Source: Capronia americana (lineage: Eukaryota > Ascomycota > Eurotiomycetes > Chaetothyriales > Herpotrichiellaceae). Taken from it: 64,000 nucleotides of DNA. Both the position numbers and the translations under genes were made by a program. The stretch's first letter is position 1. The number at the start of each line of letters is the position of its first letter. Location: NCBI GenBank assembly GCA_016110215.1, contig JADWQD010000012.1, forward strand, positions 558,001 to 622,000, given 5' to 3'. The notes under the pieces are model-generated. The model was given only the letters and a program-made list of their open reading frames with translations, made no database searches and was not told where the DNA came from. Below, piece after piece: positions 10,813 through 18,773 of this stretch.

Positions 10813-13158
10813 CTAATTCGACCATGACCCTGTGAAGACTTTGCTCTCTCCTTTGTCCAGCTGAACACTTGCTTTCCCAGATCCACAGTCCAATCTCTTC
10901 GGATCGATACGCGTGACGAACTGTACCTTGCGTTTCCCGGTGAAGCGGGCCGAGGTCAACTTTCCGTCCCTCCACACGAGGTCCACGACGATGCCGCCTC
11001 GGGCGCACAGCCCAGTAGCGTGCCCAACGGCCTCCCACTCATGCGGTAAGCAAGGCAGGATGTCCACGAAGCCTTCCTCGTGGCTTTGGATCAACATCTC
11101 CGCCATCCCTGCCGCGATGCCGAAATTGCCGTCGATCTGGAACGGCGGATGGTCGCCAAAGAGATTGGGGAGCGTGGAACGCGCCAGGAACTTCTGGATG
11201 ATCGCCTGTGCGGGCTGTGGTTCTCTCAGCCGCGCATACAGCGCCAGGATCCACGCGGCGCTCCAGCCAGTGTGGCCGCCACCGCCGGCGAGACGTCGCT
11301 GCAGGGTGACTTTGACGGCGGCCTTGTGTTCGTCTGACAGGAGGCTGCGGCCCGGGTAGAGGCCGAACGCGTGGGAGATGTGTCGGTGGCCCGGTTCGGC
11401 CTCTTCCACCTCGTCCATCCATTCGAGGAGTTCGCCGTGCTTCCCGATCTTGGGTTGGGGCAGCTTGGCCAGCACGTTGAGATATCGTTCGGCTGGGTGG
11501 CCGAGGATTTTGCTCGCTTCCGCACAGCCGGTGAAGAGTTCATACAGGATCTGAGCGTCCCACGTTGCGCCCACACAGACGGCTCCGATATCGCGGGTAC
11601 CGGGGATTATGTAGGAGTTTTCGGCCGACACGGTCGGTGACACGACAAGGACGCCATTCCGCTCGATCAGGAAATCTTCGAAAAACAGGGCCGCCTCTTG
11701 GAGGAGGGGATACGCCCACTGCAGAAACTCCCGGTCATGCGTGAACAGGTAGTGTTCCCAGAGATGGGTGCAGAACCAGGCCCCTCCGAGCACCCAATAG
11801 GTGGCAGGGACATAGCGGTCCTGGGGCGAGCAGTCGCCCCATATATCGGTATTGTGATGTGCGACGAAGCCCCTACACCCATACATGTCCTGCGCCACTT
11901 GCTTGCCCCGCTCGGCCATGCGCTTGATGTGGTCAAAGAGCACTAAATGGCATTCCGGGAGGTTAGCGGCCTCGGCCAACCAGTAATTCATCTGGATGTT
12001 GATGTTGATGGTATATTTGGATCCCCAGATCGGCTGGTGGCTTGCATTCCAGATTCCCTGAAGATTGGCCGGCAGCCCAGACAGCGACGAAGCGATGAGT
12101 AGATAGCGGCCAAACGAGAACATCAGCGCCGCCAGGTCGCTGTCAACTTCACCAGCCTGGGCGCGAGCAAGTCTCTTATCAGTGGGCATTTTGCTCACCG
12201 TAGAGTTCTCCTCTCCTAAACTGAGAGATGCCCTCGAGTAGAGCGACCCATACCGCTGCACGTGCCTCTCCCGGAGGGCTTCCCACGGATACTTCGCCGC
12301 TGCTTCGAGTCGATCAATAACTGCTTGGCCAGCGTCTTTGTTCCTGAACGTAGTTTCCCCGGCAATGAGAACAACGACCGAGTCGCCCGTGACGTCGAGC
12401 TCCTCGCCGAGAAGGCATTCCCCCTTTCCGCCCTCGATCACCACTTTGACACCCATGGCGGCCCACACAGCTGTGGGTCCTCCCATGTTAGCTTTCAACA
12501 GCAACCCGTCCGAGATGTTCTCCAGGCTGTCGTATAGACAATTCCGTTCCAACATCGGATTGTCATTACTCCCGCGATTGATTCTAACCCGGAAGCGAAC
12601 GGAATTCGGCGTCCCAGAGGAGATACGCACTGCAACGACCTCATCGGCCGTACTGGCAAAATACTCGCGCCGATACTCAACGCCCTCAAACTTGTACTCC
12701 ACATCTGCGATTGCGGTCGTCAGATCCAAACTCCGGGTATATTGGTCGGCAGCCGGTCTGACCGCCCGCTTTGTCAGGTCCGGAATGCCGCTGAAATCCT
12801 TCTTATCATCGCTGGGCGTGCCGTGGCCAAACGTCAGAAATACGTCCCCCAGCGGCGAGTAGTGGCGTAGACTCGCCGGCAGGGCCGTGAACGTCCGCTT
12901 GAGCAATTCCTGCGCTTCTTGCACACGGTTGAGATCCAGCAGTCTGCGCACCTCAGGGAGACTGGGCTTCGCGAGCGGATTGACTCGATTCTGCGGCCCG
13001 CCGTACCAGACGGAATCTTCGTTCATCCAGAGTCTGTCGACGTCGAGGCCGCCCTTGATCATGGCGCCCAGACGGCCTGTGCCGATGGGGAGGGCTTCGG
13101 TCCATACCTTTGCGGGTTGCTCGTACCAGAGGAGGCGACCATGTTGGGGGAGAGGCAT
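10813..13158 (-). CDS. GH95 alpha-L-fucosidase (or alpha-L-galactosidase), cytosolic
   Basis: Single exon, 781 aa, ATG at 13158. This is glycoside hydrolase family 95, whose members cleave terminal alpha-1,2-linked L-fucose (some prefer L-galactose) by inversion. The N-terminal beta domain opens with LLWYEQPAKVWTEALPIGTG and NEDSVWYGGP. The (alpha/alpha)6 region has LPANLQGIWN at 362-371, N385/N387 in TININIQMNYW, AHHNTDIWGD at 433-442, E513 in SPTVSAENSY, HRHISHAFGLYPG at 591-603 and D676 in QIDGNFG. By family knowledge, E513, N385, N387 and D676 match the catalytic set described for bifidobacterial AfcA. No signal peptide is visible, so it should act inside the cell on imported oligosaccharide. 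The next gene upstream on the same strand is a sugar transporter. The specificity (fucose or galactose) cannot be read from sequence. Confidence 0.93.
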   Translation of the reverse strand: MPLPQHGRLLWYEQPAKVWTEALPIGTGRLGAMIKGGLDVDRLWMNEDSVWYGGPQNRVNPLAKPSLPEVRRLLDLNRVQEAQELLKRTFTALPASLRHYSPLGDVFLTFGHGTPSDDKKDFSGIPDLTKRAVRPAADQYTRSLDLTTAIADVEYKFEGVEYRREYFASTADEVVAVRISSGTPNSVRFRVRINRGSNDNPMLERNCLYDSLENISDGLLLKANMGGPTAVWAAMGVKVVIEGGKGECLLGEELDVTGDSVVVLIAGETTFRNKDAGQAVIDRLEAAAKYPWEALRERHVQRYGSLYSRASLSLGEENSTVSKMPTDKRLARAQAGEVDSDLAALMFSFGRYLLIASSLSGLPANLQGIWNASHQPIWGSKYTININIQMNYWLAEAANLPECHLVLFDHIKRMAERGKQVAQDMYGCRGFVAHHNTDIWGDCSPQDRYVPATYWVLGGAWFCTHLWEHYLFTHDREFLQWAYPLLQEAALFFEDFLIERNGVLVVSPTVSAENSYIIPGTRDIGAVCVGATWDAQILYELFTGCAEASKILGHPAERYLNVLAKLPQPKIGKHGELLEWMDEVEEAEPGHRHISHAFGLYPGRSLLSDEHKAAVKVTLQRRLAGGGGHTGWSAAWILALYARLREPQPAQAIIQKFLARSTLPNLFGDHPPFQIDGNFGIAAGMAEMLIQSHEEGFVDILPCLPHEWEAVGHATGLCARGGIVVDLVWRDGKLTSARFTGKRKVQFVTRIDPKRLDCGSGKASVQLDKGESKVFTGSWSN

Positions 13159-14501
13159 CGCAGCGATGCCGGTGAGCCTTTGGTATGCTACAGGTATGTA
13201 GGTGTTTTATCTCAGTTGCTCGAGCTCGCTGGGCAGAGAACGGATTGACGACTCAGTTTGAGGCGAGTTCGCTCCTACGACGCGGAGATATGAAGGAATG
13301 TCCCTGGTTTGATTCTTCATTCTCCTCTTCCTTCCTCCTTCGATCAGTCATACGGAGCACGGACCGACGGCCGTGTGAAACAGTGCACGACTCGAGTGGA
13401 GGAGGTCTGCATGCATGACGGACGACGGCGGAGTCGACGATTTACTTTGTAGGGCTCCGTGGGCGTCATGGTCATGCCTCGTGCGATGTGCTCTTGGAGA
13501 GTTCTGGGTAGTCGTAAGGAGGCAACTGCTGTTGCTATCCATGGTCCGTCGGTTGATTTTCTGATTCGTGGATAATTACCCTAGCCGAAGCAGTGACTGC
13601 TACTGCCCCTGTAACCAGCTCGAGTTGGTACGAGTAGGATAGCGAGTACCGTTCCTGCGGGGGAGCAGATCTTCTCACCTGCCGAATGTGCAGATCAAGC
13701 GATTCTCCCCTGCCTGCGAGGCGGGGTTGGGACTACCACTGCAATGTACGAGTAGTAAGAACAGACGTCTCCGGCGTGGTGTCTCCAGACTGGGGAAAAA
13801 ATGAATCAGCCGAAGCGTGTTACAGGAACAGCCGAACAGCCGAAATGCCGGATTCTAGCGTGAAGCTCTGTACAAGCTCGACAAGCTTCCCCAAGACTCT
13901 TCACGCCTTCGTCCACCGCTCAGCTCCTCCGTTTTCCAACCTCCATGTCTCATGCAGAAGCGGAGCAGGACCTGCTAGGTAAAGTAAGTGTGTACTACTG
14001 CGCAAATTCGATGGCACCGGACCGAGCTCGGCAGCATCCTCCAGATTAGTACGCGGTTTATTGAGAACACATATGCGTCGTCAGAAACACCCGGTGTAGC
14101 CCCCTTCAGGCAAAACTTGCTGCCTATATCCATTTTAGCCATCATGGATGATCTGGAAAATGGCAGATTGGCAGTTGAACGCATAGGGTCCTTCAAAGCG
14201 CCGCCACAGCAGTACTCAAGTTCCTGCCAAGGTGAGTTGGGTTCGTCTCCAGCAGTCGCGGTGGCTGATGTCCAGTCTCACGAGCACGAGCAGAGACACG
14301 ATTAGCCCAATGGGTCAGTGACCTATGTTTATTTTTCTGCAATGCCTGATGATATTCCGCCGTGCACAGCTCTGGCACGAATGCCGCAGTCTCGAATGTC
14401 TCCTCAACTCTTCACATTCTTCGCTCTTGAATTAAACAAGCCTTCCACCGCAATATACATACTTATGGATTGAGACTAATTCTGACAATGGCCACATCAG
14501 C
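13159..14501. other. GH95 promoter region downstream of the transporter
   Basis: A 1.34-kb spacer between two genes transcribed leftwards. It should hold the transporter's 3' end and the GH95 promoter. On the minus strand it has GGCTAAA at 14140-14134 and GGCTAA at 14307-14302. Both match the XlnR-family core (GGCTAA/GGCTAR, established for xylanase regulators) and lie about 1.0 and 1.1 kb upstream of the GH95 ATG. No gene is supported. Confidence 0.5.
14134..14140 (-). promoter_or_regulatory. XlnR-type site GGCTAAA upstream of the GH95 gene
   Basis: The plus strand reads TTTAGCC. The site is about 980 nt upstream of the GH95 start, on the coding strand. A second GGCTAA sits at 14302-14307. 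A 6-7 base motif is expected by chance every few kb, so this gains weight only because an XlnR-like regulator is encoded in the same cluster. Confidence 0.3.
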
Positions 14502-16169
14502 TTACTCGACTAGATCGTTCTTTAAAGCATCCTCGTCGATTCGGTACCTCTTGAAGTCCCGTGTCTTGACGCGGTGTTCAAACATGTAGTCGATTTCCTC
14601 GACGGTCCTGTGCTTGGTGTCGGGCAGCCTGAAGAAGCACCAGAGGAAGCTAATGATAGAGAGAGATCCCCAGACGAAATTGCTCTTCCCCGCGAGATTC
14701 GCCTCTCCAGGATTGATCAGGTAAGGGTTGACCGTGCTGGTGACAATGCCGCAGCAAGCGTCGACGGCGATGGCAATGCCCACGGTCTTGGCTCGCAGTT
14801 TCGCCGACGGCACCTCGGTGAGGATGGTGTAGGTCAAAGGCCCGATGGTGAGTTGCAGGGCCACCGTGCAAATCATGGTGATGGCCACCTGCGCTCCCGA
14901 GACGGCAGGTCTATTGTGGTAGTTGGGCGCGCACGCAAGAATAGCGACCAGCCATTCGAAGATGACAATGAGGCCCATCCCGATGACGAAGACGTTGCGA
15001 CGGCCAAAATATCGGAGTAGGAAGGCCGAGAGGATGGCGCAGGCGACCCCGAGCCCACTGTTGCCGATAGAGATGTCAAATGCCTGCTGGGTGCTGACGT
15101 TGAGCTGCTCAAAAAAGTAGGTCGTATTGGTCGCAAAGCCCGCGAAATCCTGACAAAAGAAGATCATGATGACAATCTCGGTGCGCCGCAGACTGGCGCC
15201 TTTGAAGCATTGCCAGATGCTCGAATCCTTCTCAACGTGCTTTTCGTACAGGATTGTCTTCTGCATCATCGCGAGCGTTCGTTGGGTGTCAATCTTGGGA
15301 GACTCGCTGCTCAGTCGTCGAAGCGCCTTTTCAGCTTCCTCCAGCCGGCCCTTACGGACCAGCCACCACGGCGACTCCGGAGTGAAGAACAAGCACGGCA
15401 GGATAATGGTCGGCCAGATCCACTGAAGCGCAAAGGGGATTCGGTATCCCCAGTCGCTGGTCCAGGTGTCGAAACTGGCTGTCACGCCATTGAGGATCAG
15501 GTTCCCTATGGCGTACGCCAGGTTGATAGCGCCGGCGAGATAGGGCCTCAGGGTCGTGGGGAGCAGTTCCGACGAGTACGTCGGAATGAGGACTTGGTAA
15601 AACCCCCAAATCACGCCCGACAGGTATTCCGACGCGGTCAGGACCTGGATGGATGGCGCGAAGAATTGCATGAATGTGAAGCCCGAGGTGCCGATCAACG
15701 AGAGGATCAGAGTCCATCGCCGACCGATGTATTCCATCGGGTACGCCACCGTGAACGCCCCGATCACCTGTCCAACCAAGCTGGCATTGCCGAGGGCCGC
15801 CTGCCACCTGGCGGGGATCTGCTTGCCACTGCCCGGGACGTCGTGGCCGAACTTGTTGCGAAACGCCGGCAAGGCGAAGAAGCTGTTGATGATGACAATG
15901 TCGTACACGCGCATGATGATGGTGAGGGTGATGATGCTGGTAAACACGACGCCCCGCCAGTAGATCTTGAGCGCCTCGCTGACGCCCAGCTTGTGCTCCA
16001 GGTCGGTGGCTTCGGCTGCCACATCGATCAGCGATTGATCGACTTTGCCGACCAAGTGCGCATGCTTGTCCTCGACGGTGATGACACGCTCGTGCTTTTC
16101 CTGCAATGCGATGTTCTCGACGTTCTCGACGTCCTCGACATTCCGAAGGCTATGTTTGTTCTCCGCCAT
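14502..16169 (-). CDS. MFS sugar transporter, maltose/oligosaccharide permease type
   Basis: Single exon, 555 aa; I start at the ATG at 16169 because the longer frame opens with GTG. Family: Sugar_tr (PF00083), a 12-helix proton-coupled plasma-membrane transporter. Features: a charged cytosolic N-terminus of about 70 residues; helix 1 from about residue 74; the GRRW loop at 149-152; SGVIWGFYQVLIPTYSSELLPTTLRP at 184-209, the usual pre-loop signature; PESPWWLVRKGR at 264-275; FGRRNV in the second half; and a C-terminal PDTKHRT. The long N-tail and the PESPWWLVRKGR form are typical of alpha-glucoside/lactose permease-like fungal transporters, which take up di- and oligosaccharides. It is divergently transcribed from the aldo/keto reductase and followed by the GH95 gene. 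I infer uptake of a fucosylated oligosaccharide or the free deoxy sugar. Confidence 0.9.
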   Translation of the reverse strand: MAENKHSLRNVEDVENVENIALQEKHERVITVEDKHAHLVGKVDQSLIDVAAEATDLEHKLGVSEALKIYWRGVVFTSIITLTIIMRVYDIVIINSFFALPAFRNKFGHDVPGSGKQIPARWQAALGNASLVGQVIGAFTVAYPMEYIGRRWTLILSLIGTSGFTFMQFFAPSIQVLTASEYLSGVIWGFYQVLIPTYSSELLPTTLRPYLAGAINLAYAIGNLILNGVTASFDTWTSDWGYRIPFALQWIWPTIILPCLFFTPESPWWLVRKGRLEEAEKALRRLSSESPKIDTQRTLAMMQKTILYEKHVEKDSSIWQCFKGASLRRTEIVIMIFFCQDFAGFATNTTYFFEQLNVSTQQAFDISIGNSGLGVACAILSAFLLRYFGRRNVFVIGMGLIVIFEWLVAILACAPNYHNRPAVSGAQVAITMICTVALQLTIGPLTYTILTEVPSAKLRAKTVGIAIAVDACCGIVTSTVNPYLINPGEANLAGKSNFVWGSLSIISFLWCFFRLPDTKHRTVEEIDYMFEHRVKTRDFKRYRIDEDALKNDLVE

Positions 16170-17008
16170 GGCTGCAGGGTGGATCTGACGCGGGAGCACA
16201 CGTCCTGCAGAACCAAATGGTGTGTAGGAGGTATGGGCGTAAGGAGAAGGTTGCCCGTGTCTTCCTCGGGTGTGAAAGACATTCTTATATGGCTTGAACG
16301 CTCCTTGCGAGGCTGTGCTGCGTCGGTCCTATTCTGCCTTCAACTCAGGTGAGTCCTTATGCCCCTCTGCTCAATCGGAACATTGATGGTCGGCGGGGCC
16401 CCGCACTTCGCCTAGGGCACCCTACCCAGGACGAGGAATGCGAGTATGGGAAACCTGTGGCAGGCAACGGTGCGGCCGATTTCCGGGGCGCATAGGCGCT
16501 TCCCCACAAAGTTTGCAAGCGTGGATGGGATGCAGTGTGGTATGTTCCCGTGGTCTCTCCTCCAACGGCTCTTCGGATAATTGTCTCGCCCTTTCGTGCC
16601 GATCGCCGTTCTGCTTCGCAAATCCAGCCTCGCGGCATCCCGCTGGTTGGTCAAAAAACACCCGACGGTTAAAACCCGACGTGGGAGATGACCTCTGGCT
16701 TCTCCTGCGCGTTCCCACTCCACAGGAAGTCCAGCGTCAAGAGGCCGCTAGCAATGGATTTGGATTTGGCAAGTACTGCACGTGTCGTCGTCGCCTCCCT
16801 TGTGTTCAGGAAACGGCCTCCCCTGTTCGACTCGTACCTGCCGAGATTTCATGACACTGAGCAGGAGAAGCCACGAAAAGTCGCGCTCCGACCTTTTGTT
16901 ATGAAATCTTTACGCTGCCGTAGTCGATAGAGTCAGACACAGCCCACTTTCTCTTCGCTCCATCAACACATCGACGCTTCAAGATTGCGATAGACTGCCG
17001 TGGTCATC
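16170..17008. promoter_or_regulatory. Divergent promoter of the sugar transporter and the reductase
   Basis: An 839-bp region between two head-to-head start codons. A TATA-like ATATAAG lies on the minus strand at 16284-16290, about 115-121 nt before the transporter ATG. The palindromic site at 16664-16680 sits mid-way, so a regulator bound there could serve both genes. No open frame here has support. Confidence 0.6.
16664..16680. promoter_or_regulatory. Candidate operator, GACGGTTAAAACCCGAC
   Basis: An imperfect inverted repeat around GGTT-AA-AACC, bounded by GAC(C)GG on one side and CCCGAC on the other. It contains CGGTTAAA (16666-16673), which fits the published AraR core CGGDTAAW. A near copy, GACGGGTTAAAACCAC, lies at 18639-18654 before the regulator gene. 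CGG half-sites in inverted arrangement are typical Zn2Cys6 targets. Confidence 0.45.
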
Positions 17009-18202
17009 ATGGAAGTCTCCCCTTCTACCCAGGATGCCGTGCTGAAGAGGCTCTCGCCGCTGGTCATGGGAGGAGCTGGGTTCAGCTACCAGCTCCATCC
17101 ACAGCCGGAGTCACTGCCGGTCCGCCGTATAATCAAAACAGCATTTGATCTCGGGTTGAGAGCAATCGATACCTCGCCATACTATGAACCCTCGGAACAA
17201 TTGATTGGGTCAGCGTTATGCCATCCGGAGATGATATCCTCGTACAAGAGAAGCGACTATATCCTCATGACCAAGGTCGGAAGACTAGGGCAAGACCACT
17301 TCGACTATTCTCCAGAGTGGATTCGAAAGTCTGTCGCACGATCGCTGCAACGGTTTGGCACGAGCTATCTGGACGTGGTGTTCTGCCACGACGTTGAGTT
17401 TGTCAGTATCGAAGAGGCCGCTCGAGCTGTTGAAACGCTTTACGGACTGAGCAGTTCAGGCGTCGTCCGCTGCGTCGGGATTTCAGGGGCCGACATCACC
17501 GTCCTTGAAGCAGTTGCGTTGCGGGTTCTTTCACTGACCGGTCGTGCCGTTGACGTGATCCAAGCTTGGGGGCAACTCACTTTGCAGAACACCCGGTTGG
17601 AACAGAGGGGTCTGGAGGCGTTTCGAAGAGCAGGAGTCAAGGCCGTCTGCAGCTCCAGTCCGCTTGGGGTCGGACTGCTCAGGAGCGACGGCGTACCTGT
17701 TGGCGCGTTGGGGAATTGGCATCCTGCTCCGCCAGAGCTGCGGGCTGTATGCCAGCAGGCGGCAAAATGGGTCCAGGATCAAGGCGACAACCTGGCATCC
17801 GTGGCCTTACGGTTTGCCATCTCCAGAGCACAACAAGCGTGCCGTTCTGACTTCAGCGTCACTACCATCACCGGGATCACCTCCCTGTCCGACCTGGAAG
17901 AGAATATACTGGCGGCCAAGACAATCCTCCAAAAACCCGACACAAGGTACCTTGATGACATGCTCTTTCGGTATGGCGGGCTCAATGAGAAGACTGTGGA
18001 GCGAGATAGACCTCTTTACGAGGGAGTCAGTAAGATCCTGGGCCCGTGGCTTGATTACGACTTTGTTGGACCGCCGAAGTCCCACGTCCAAGCGCAGGTT
18101 AAGCCAGATGTTAAGATAATTCCTTCAACCATGGGAGGTTCAAATCATGTCCCGACCGTCAGCTCTTGGCTGAGGACAAAGACGGTAGTTGCCCAGCGAT
18201 AG
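17009..18202 (+). CDS. Aldo/keto reductase, D-arabinose/L-fucose/L-galactose dehydrogenase type
   Basis: Single exon, 397 aa; I start at ATG 17009 since the longer frame opens with GTG. An AKR-fold NAD(P)-dependent enzyme close to the Ara2/L-galactose dehydrogenase group. The catalytic tetrad is visible: D54 and Y59 in AIDTSPYYEPSEQLIG, K89 in LMTKVGR, H127 in VVFCHDVE. The TSPYYEPSEQLIG form and the SYLDVVFCHDVE form are hallmarks of enzymes that oxidise C1 of D-arabinose, L-fucose or L-galactose, which share configuration at C2-C4, giving a 1,4- or 1,5-lactone. It shares a promoter with the transporter and is followed by the XlnR/AraR-like regulator. The last 40 residues are a variable tail. 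It probably acts in the cytosol on the sugar released by GH95. No lactonase, dehydratase or aldolase for later steps is present in the window. Confidence 0.88.
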   Translation: MEVSPSTQDAVLKRLSPLVMGGAGFSYQLHPQPESLPVRRIIKTAFDLGLRAIDTSPYYEPSEQLIGSALCHPEMISSYKRSDYILMTKVGRLGQDHFDYSPEWIRKSVARSLQRFGTSYLDVVFCHDVEFVSIEEAARAVETLYGLSSSGVVRCVGISGADITVLEAVALRVLSLTGRAVDVIQAWGQLTLQNTRLEQRGLEAFRRAGVKAVCSSSPLGVGLLRSDGVPVGALGNWHPAPPELRAVCQQAAKWVQDQGDNLASVALRFAISRAQQACRSDFSVTTITGITSLSDLEENILAAKTILQKPDTRYLDDMLFRYGGLNEKTVERDRPLYEGVSKILGPWLDYDFVGPPKSHVQAQVKPDVKIIPSTMGGSNHVPTVSSWLRTKTVVAQR

Positions 18203-18773
18203 AGCCATCTATCCTAGAGCTCTAACAATCTCTTCCATAGCGGCCTAGGCTCACTACACACGGCTTTGGTTTTTTCCATCCGCTACCCACATTCTCTAAT
18301 TCCTTCCCAGGGGAGTGTGAAGCTGTCCAGGTTCTCAGGCTTCATCAGATGTCTGTCCCCAATGCCGGGATAAAGTGCCGGCTACCCCAACATGAGGAGT
18401 CTTTCACCCTTCCTTCACTGTCATTTGAGATTCCCCCATCGTGTCCATCAACGTCGGAGTTCCTGCCCGACAGCTCACCCCGTTTCAATGGAATTGGTTT
18501 TAGCGTTGCGCCTCATAACTGTGGACTCCTCTCCCCGCAAACGCGAGCTGTAAACATCCTGACAGATTGCGGGGAATTGGTCAAACGCCCCCAAAGCCCG
18601 GGTGATGGCCGGCTCATTTAATGATAAGTTATTCATCCGACGGGTTAAAACCACTCGACCCCCGTTGCCATGTCCATGGTTGACCCAGTCCACCGTCTCA
18701 GAGTTCTTCCAGCGGACACAATGTTCAAGGCATTGTGGAGATGATCTTGCAGTCAGGGGCTCATTCATCGCAG
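18203..18773. promoter_or_regulatory. Promoter and leader of the XlnR/AraR-like regulator
   Basis: A 571-bp spacer. It contains GACGGGTTAAAACCAC at 18639-18654, about 120-135 nt before the ATG. This near copy of the site in the transporter/reductase promoter suggests autoregulation. A 90-codon open frame at 18349-18621 has no recognisable features and I treat it as leader sequence. Confidence 0.5.
18639..18654. promoter_or_regulatory. Candidate operator, GACGGGTTAAAACCAC
   Basis: Shares the CGGGTT-NN-AACC core with the reverse complement of the site at 16664-16680 (GTCGGGTTTTAACCGTC). It lies in the promoter of the cluster's own regulator. Confidence 0.42.

Noticed and set aside
16170..16199. 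N-terminal extension of the sugar transporter to 16199
   Set aside because: The extension begins with GTG; the first ATG is at 16169 and has a normal N-terminus.
15210..16352. A 380-codon plus-strand open frame
   Set aside because: It is antisense to the sugar transporter gene; the composition is Arg/Asp/Glu-rich without domain features, as expected from the complement of membrane-helix codons.
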